Shown: positions 61,882 to 64,000 of the stretch, piece after piece | How positions within the stretch are numbered: position 1 is the first letter of the stretch | Layout of the letters: each line of letters opens with the position of its first letter | DNA from: an uncultured beta proteobacterium | GTDB lineage: Bacteria; Pseudomonadota; Gammaproteobacteria; Burkholderiales; SG8-41 | Direction of reading: 5' to 3' | Assembly (NCBI GenBank): GCA_902825845.1 | Contig: CADECM010000008.1 | Coordinates: forward strand, 1-64,000 | DNA length: 64,000 nt | Position numbers and translations under genes: made by a program | The notes under the pieces: model-generated | Database searches by the model: none | What the model was told of the DNA's origin: nothing | The model's input: only the letters and a program-made list of their open reading frames with translations

Positions 61882-63249
61882 ATGAACATGGGTGCAACCA
61901 CAATACTGTCGGAATTCGCGAGCAAGACGCGCATCGCCGACATCAGTTCCGATGCCATCGAAGCCACCAAGCGGCATATCCTCGACTGCACCGGCGTCGG
62001 ACTCGCCGCGACCGTCGAACCCGCCGGGCGCATCGTCCTTGACGTCACGCGTGAGCAGGGCGGTGCGCCCAAGGCACGGGTATTCGGCTCGAACCTGCGC
62101 ACCAGCGCCGTCGCCGCGGCTTGGGCCAACGGTTCGCTATCGCACCTGCTCGACTATGACGACACCGGCTTTTCACACCCCACCGCATGCATACTGCCCG
62201 GCGCACTGGCGTTTGCCGAAGAAGCGGGCGCCAGTGGCGCGGATCTCGTTACCGCGGTGTGCGTTGGCCTCGAAGTATTCGAGCGCATGTCGCTTTCCGG
62301 CCGCCAGCACGAGCCGGAACTGCGCCGGCGCGGGTTTCATCCGACCTCGCTTTACGGCTGCTCGGCGGCGGCAGCCGCCGCGGGCAACATTCTGCGGCTG
62401 AATCCGTCGCAAATTGCCGTGGCCATCGGGCTTGCCGCCGCAAATGCCGGCGGCCTCACCCAGCATTTCGGCACATGGGGCAAGGGCATTCACGCCGGGA
62501 ACGCCGCGCGCGCCGGCGTAAGCTCGGTGCTGCTCGCGCAGAAAAATTATTTTGCCGACCCCGACGGCATCGACGGTGACTACGGCTTTTTCTCGGCGTT
62601 TCACGGCCCGGGCAACTACAACCTTGATAAAGTTGGCGACAAGCTCGGCTCGCACTGGTCGATTGTCGATCCGGGCCTCACGGTCAAGGCCTACCCCTGC
62701 TGCGGCGGCAATCTGCGCGCGCTCGATGCGGCACAAGGTCTGTTGCGCGAGCACGGCATCAAGTTCGGCGACGTTGCCAGACTGGAAGTCGATTGCCATC
62801 CCGACCTCCTATGCACCGTGCGCTTTCACAAGCCAACGCAGGGCTTTCGAGGCAAATTTTCGCTCGACTACGTGCTGGCGGCAATGCTGCTCGATGGGCG
62901 CGTCGATCTCGATTCGTTCTCGGATGCCTACTGCAATGCGCCGCAAATGCGCGCCTCGCTGGACAAGGTGCAGATCAACACCCACCCGGAGTGGGGTGAC
63001 GACGCCGTATCGCGCCGCCGCTCGCCCGTCACCATCACCATGAATGACGGCCGCAAGTTCACCAAACAGGTCGACAAGGTTCGCGGCAGCCCTGGCAATC
63101 CGATGACACGCGACGAATTGCTCGGCAAGTATCGCGGCTGTGCGTCGCGCATTTTCCAGGGCGAACGGCTGGAGCGGTCGATCAACGCGCTCGAGAACCT
63201 TGACCGGCTGCCAAAAGCCAGCGAGCTGATTGATACGCTTACGACGTAG
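61882..63249 (+). CDS. MmgE/PrpD family protein (paralogue 5)
   Basis: 455-residue MmgE/PrpD protein with a complete signature: SHLLDYDD (87-94) with SHP at 98-100, GFHPTSLYG, and FGTWGKGIHAGNAARAG, where Trp-Gly precede the lysine. YPCCGGNLRALDA is the conserved cysteine motif. The ATG at 61882 follows AAGGAA; ATG 61888 is possible, and the frame is open further upstream without support. It is in the same transcript as the acyl-CoA dehydrogenase. The substrate is unknown; together they suggest oxidation of an acyl-CoA and processing of a tricarboxylate-like or unsaturated acid. Confidence 0.88.
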   Translation: MNMGATTILSEFASKTRIADISSDAIEATKRHILDCTGVGLAATVEPAGRIVLDVTREQGGAPKARVFGSNLRTSAVAAAWANGSLSHLLDYDDTGFSHPTACILPGALAFAEEAGASGADLVTAVCVGLEVFERMSLSGRQHEPELRRRGFHPTSLYGCSAAAAAAGNILRLNPSQIAVAIGLAAANAGGLTQHFGTWGKGIHAGNAARAGVSSVLLAQKNYFADPDGIDGDYGFFSAFHGPGNYNLDKVGDKLGSHWSIVDPGLTVKAYPCCGGNLRALDAAQGLLREHGIKFGDVARLEVDCHPDLLCTVRFHKPTQGFRGKFSLDYVLAAMLLDGRVDLDSFSDAYCNAPQMRASLDKVQINTHPEWGDDAVSRRRSPVTITMNDGRKFTKQVDKVRGSPGNPMTRDELLGKYRGCASRIFQGERLERSINALENLDRLPKASELIDTLTT

Positions 63250-63431
63250 AACATCACCGCGCAGACACGGGTAGAGCCCCGGCGATCGGGCTCGCCATGT
63301 TTCCAGTCTGAAATACCCATTCCCGGCGCCGCATGCGTGCACTCGATTCGCAGCCGGAAGTTTGTGGCAAACCACAGCGTCACGATGACCCACTTGCCCG
63401 TCAGTGCGCGCCATCGGTCACGCGCACAATT

Positions 63432-64000
63432 ATGAAAAACCATTTAAAAACAATAAGTTATGTTAATCTTACAATAATACTGCTGTTACTGGGCGCGGTG
63501 GCGTTTGCGCAGTCGCCGGAGGAGGTGCGGAGTCTGGCGATGAAAGAACAGTCCGCCATGCTACAGACCATGAAGGATCTGGTCGAGATCGAATCCGGCA
63601 GCCGGGATTACGAGGGCCTCGAAACGATCGGCGATCTCATCGCCGCACGGCTCGCCGGGCTGGGCGCCAAGGTCGAACGCCTTGCGCCGGTTGACGAAGG
63701 CCGCCGGCACGACACCGCAGAAAAAATCGGCCGCATGGTGCAGGCGACGTTCACCGGCACGGGCACGAAAAAAATTCTGCTGCTCGCGCACATGGACACC
63801 GTCTATCCGCGCGGCATGCTCAAGGCGCAGCCATTTCGCATCGACGGCGACCGCGCCTATGGTCTGGGCATCGCGGACGACAAGCAAGGCATCGCCACCG
63901 TGCTGCACACGCTTGCCATCCTGCGCGCCCTGAATTTCCGCGACTACGGCACGCTCACGGTGTTGATCAACGCCGATGAAGAGATCGGCTCGCCGGGTTC
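63432..64000 (+). CDS. M20-family zinc metallopeptidase, glutamate carboxypeptidase type (partial)
   Basis: Start of an M20 peptidase; about 189 residues are visible and the gene leaves the window. A Sec signal peptide (MKNHLKTISYVNLTIILLLL then GAVAFA) indicates periplasmic location. Metal ligands appear in order: LLAHMDTVYPRG (His120, with Asp122 behind it), GLGIADDKQG (Asp149), and NADEEIGSPG (Glu183 catalytic base, Glu184 ligand), as in carboxypeptidase G2. The ATG at 63432 lacks a strong ribosome site. The AT-rich repeat motif copy 10 lies inside its first codons. Confidence 0.85.
   Translation, partial: MKNHLKTISYVNLTIILLLLGAVAFAQSPEEVRSLAMKEQSAMLQTMKDLVEIESGSRDYEGLETIGDLIAARLAGLGAKVERLAPVDEGRRHDTAEKIGRMVQATFTGTGTKKILLLAHMDTVYPRGMLKAQPFRIDGDRAYGLGIADDKQGIATVLHTLAILRALNFRDYGTLTVLINADEEIGSPG
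63445..63460 (+). repeat. AT-rich 16-bp motif, copy 10, inside a coding sequence
   Basis: TAAAAACAATAAGTTA, spanning codons 5 to 10 of the M20 peptidase and thus part of its signal-peptide coding region. It is the only copy seen inside a gene. Confidence 0.6.

Noticed and set aside
1..64000. tRNA or rRNA genes
   Set aside because: A few GTTCGAAT-like strings were looked at (for example near 56930 and 58608), but none has a cloverleaf around it.

Overview
The window is a GC-rich, gene-dense bacterial chromosome segment, most likely from a betaproteobacterium of the Burkholderiales type. The basis for this is the ppiD gene, a complete QseE-QseG-QseF (GlrK-YfhG-GlrR) operon, and a large complement of CoA-thioester catabolic genes. 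No rRNA, tRNA, CRISPR array, integrase or intact insertion sequence was found. Both edges cut genes: ppiD on the left and an M20 peptidase on the right.

Layout: 1-5033 holds ppiD, the qse sensor/regulator operon and a small exported protein. 5293-17002 is a catabolic block with two MmgE/PrpD genes, two beta-propeller proteins, a fused double CaiB-type CoA-transferase, a MidA-type methyltransferase, a thiolase-like protein with its DUF35 partner, and a crotonase. 17152-31260 is the accessory heart of the window: a GH19 endolysin-type gene, a DUF6916 gene, three tandem phage-tail-collar genes, a GNAT, a sulfotransferase overlapping an APS kinase, a small HEAGH zincin-like protein, a second sulfotransferase, an Asp/Asn beta-hydroxylase, a Tat-exported DUF6916 paralogue, and a 1798-residue multidomain surface-type protein with a decayed repeat remnant behind it. 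31361-47083 carries PrpD, a quinone oxidoreductase, a Gfo/Idh oxidoreductase, a dual-specificity phosphatase, a complete oligopeptide-type ABC importer, a YHS protein, two acyl-CoA dehydrogenases and two CoA-transferases. 47480-63249 has an HMGL-like lyase, two hot-dog dehydratases, an FAD oxidoreductase, a crotonase, PrpD genes, a glutamine-amidotransferase-like hydrolase, a class V aminotransferase, a second solute-binding protein, a MOP-type membrane transporter and another acyl-CoA dehydrogenase.

How the genes work together: the catabolic genes look like several parallel modules (importer, CoA activation, acyl-CoA oxidation, hydration, C-C cleavage). They are built from recurring paralogues: five MmgE/PrpD, three acyl-CoA dehydrogenase, three CaiB-type and two solute-binding proteins. 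Substrates cannot be read from sequence. The thiolase-like protein without a nucleophilic Cys plus DUF35 resembles retro-aldolases of steroid side-chain degradation, which is only a hint.

The most interesting candidate system is 17152-30948. Genes for PAPS synthesis, two sulfotransferases, a 2-oxoglutarate hydroxylase and an acetyltransferase sit among fibre-tip-like collar proteins, two DUF6916 proteins and a giant surface-type protein. I infer a protein-modification and export system for fibre-like or adhesin-like proteins. A second unexplained signal is a 16-bp AT-rich motif, TAAAAWCAnnnnSTTA, found ten times. Nine copies lie between genes, mostly near gene 3' ends, and one lies inside the first codons of the M20 peptidase gene.
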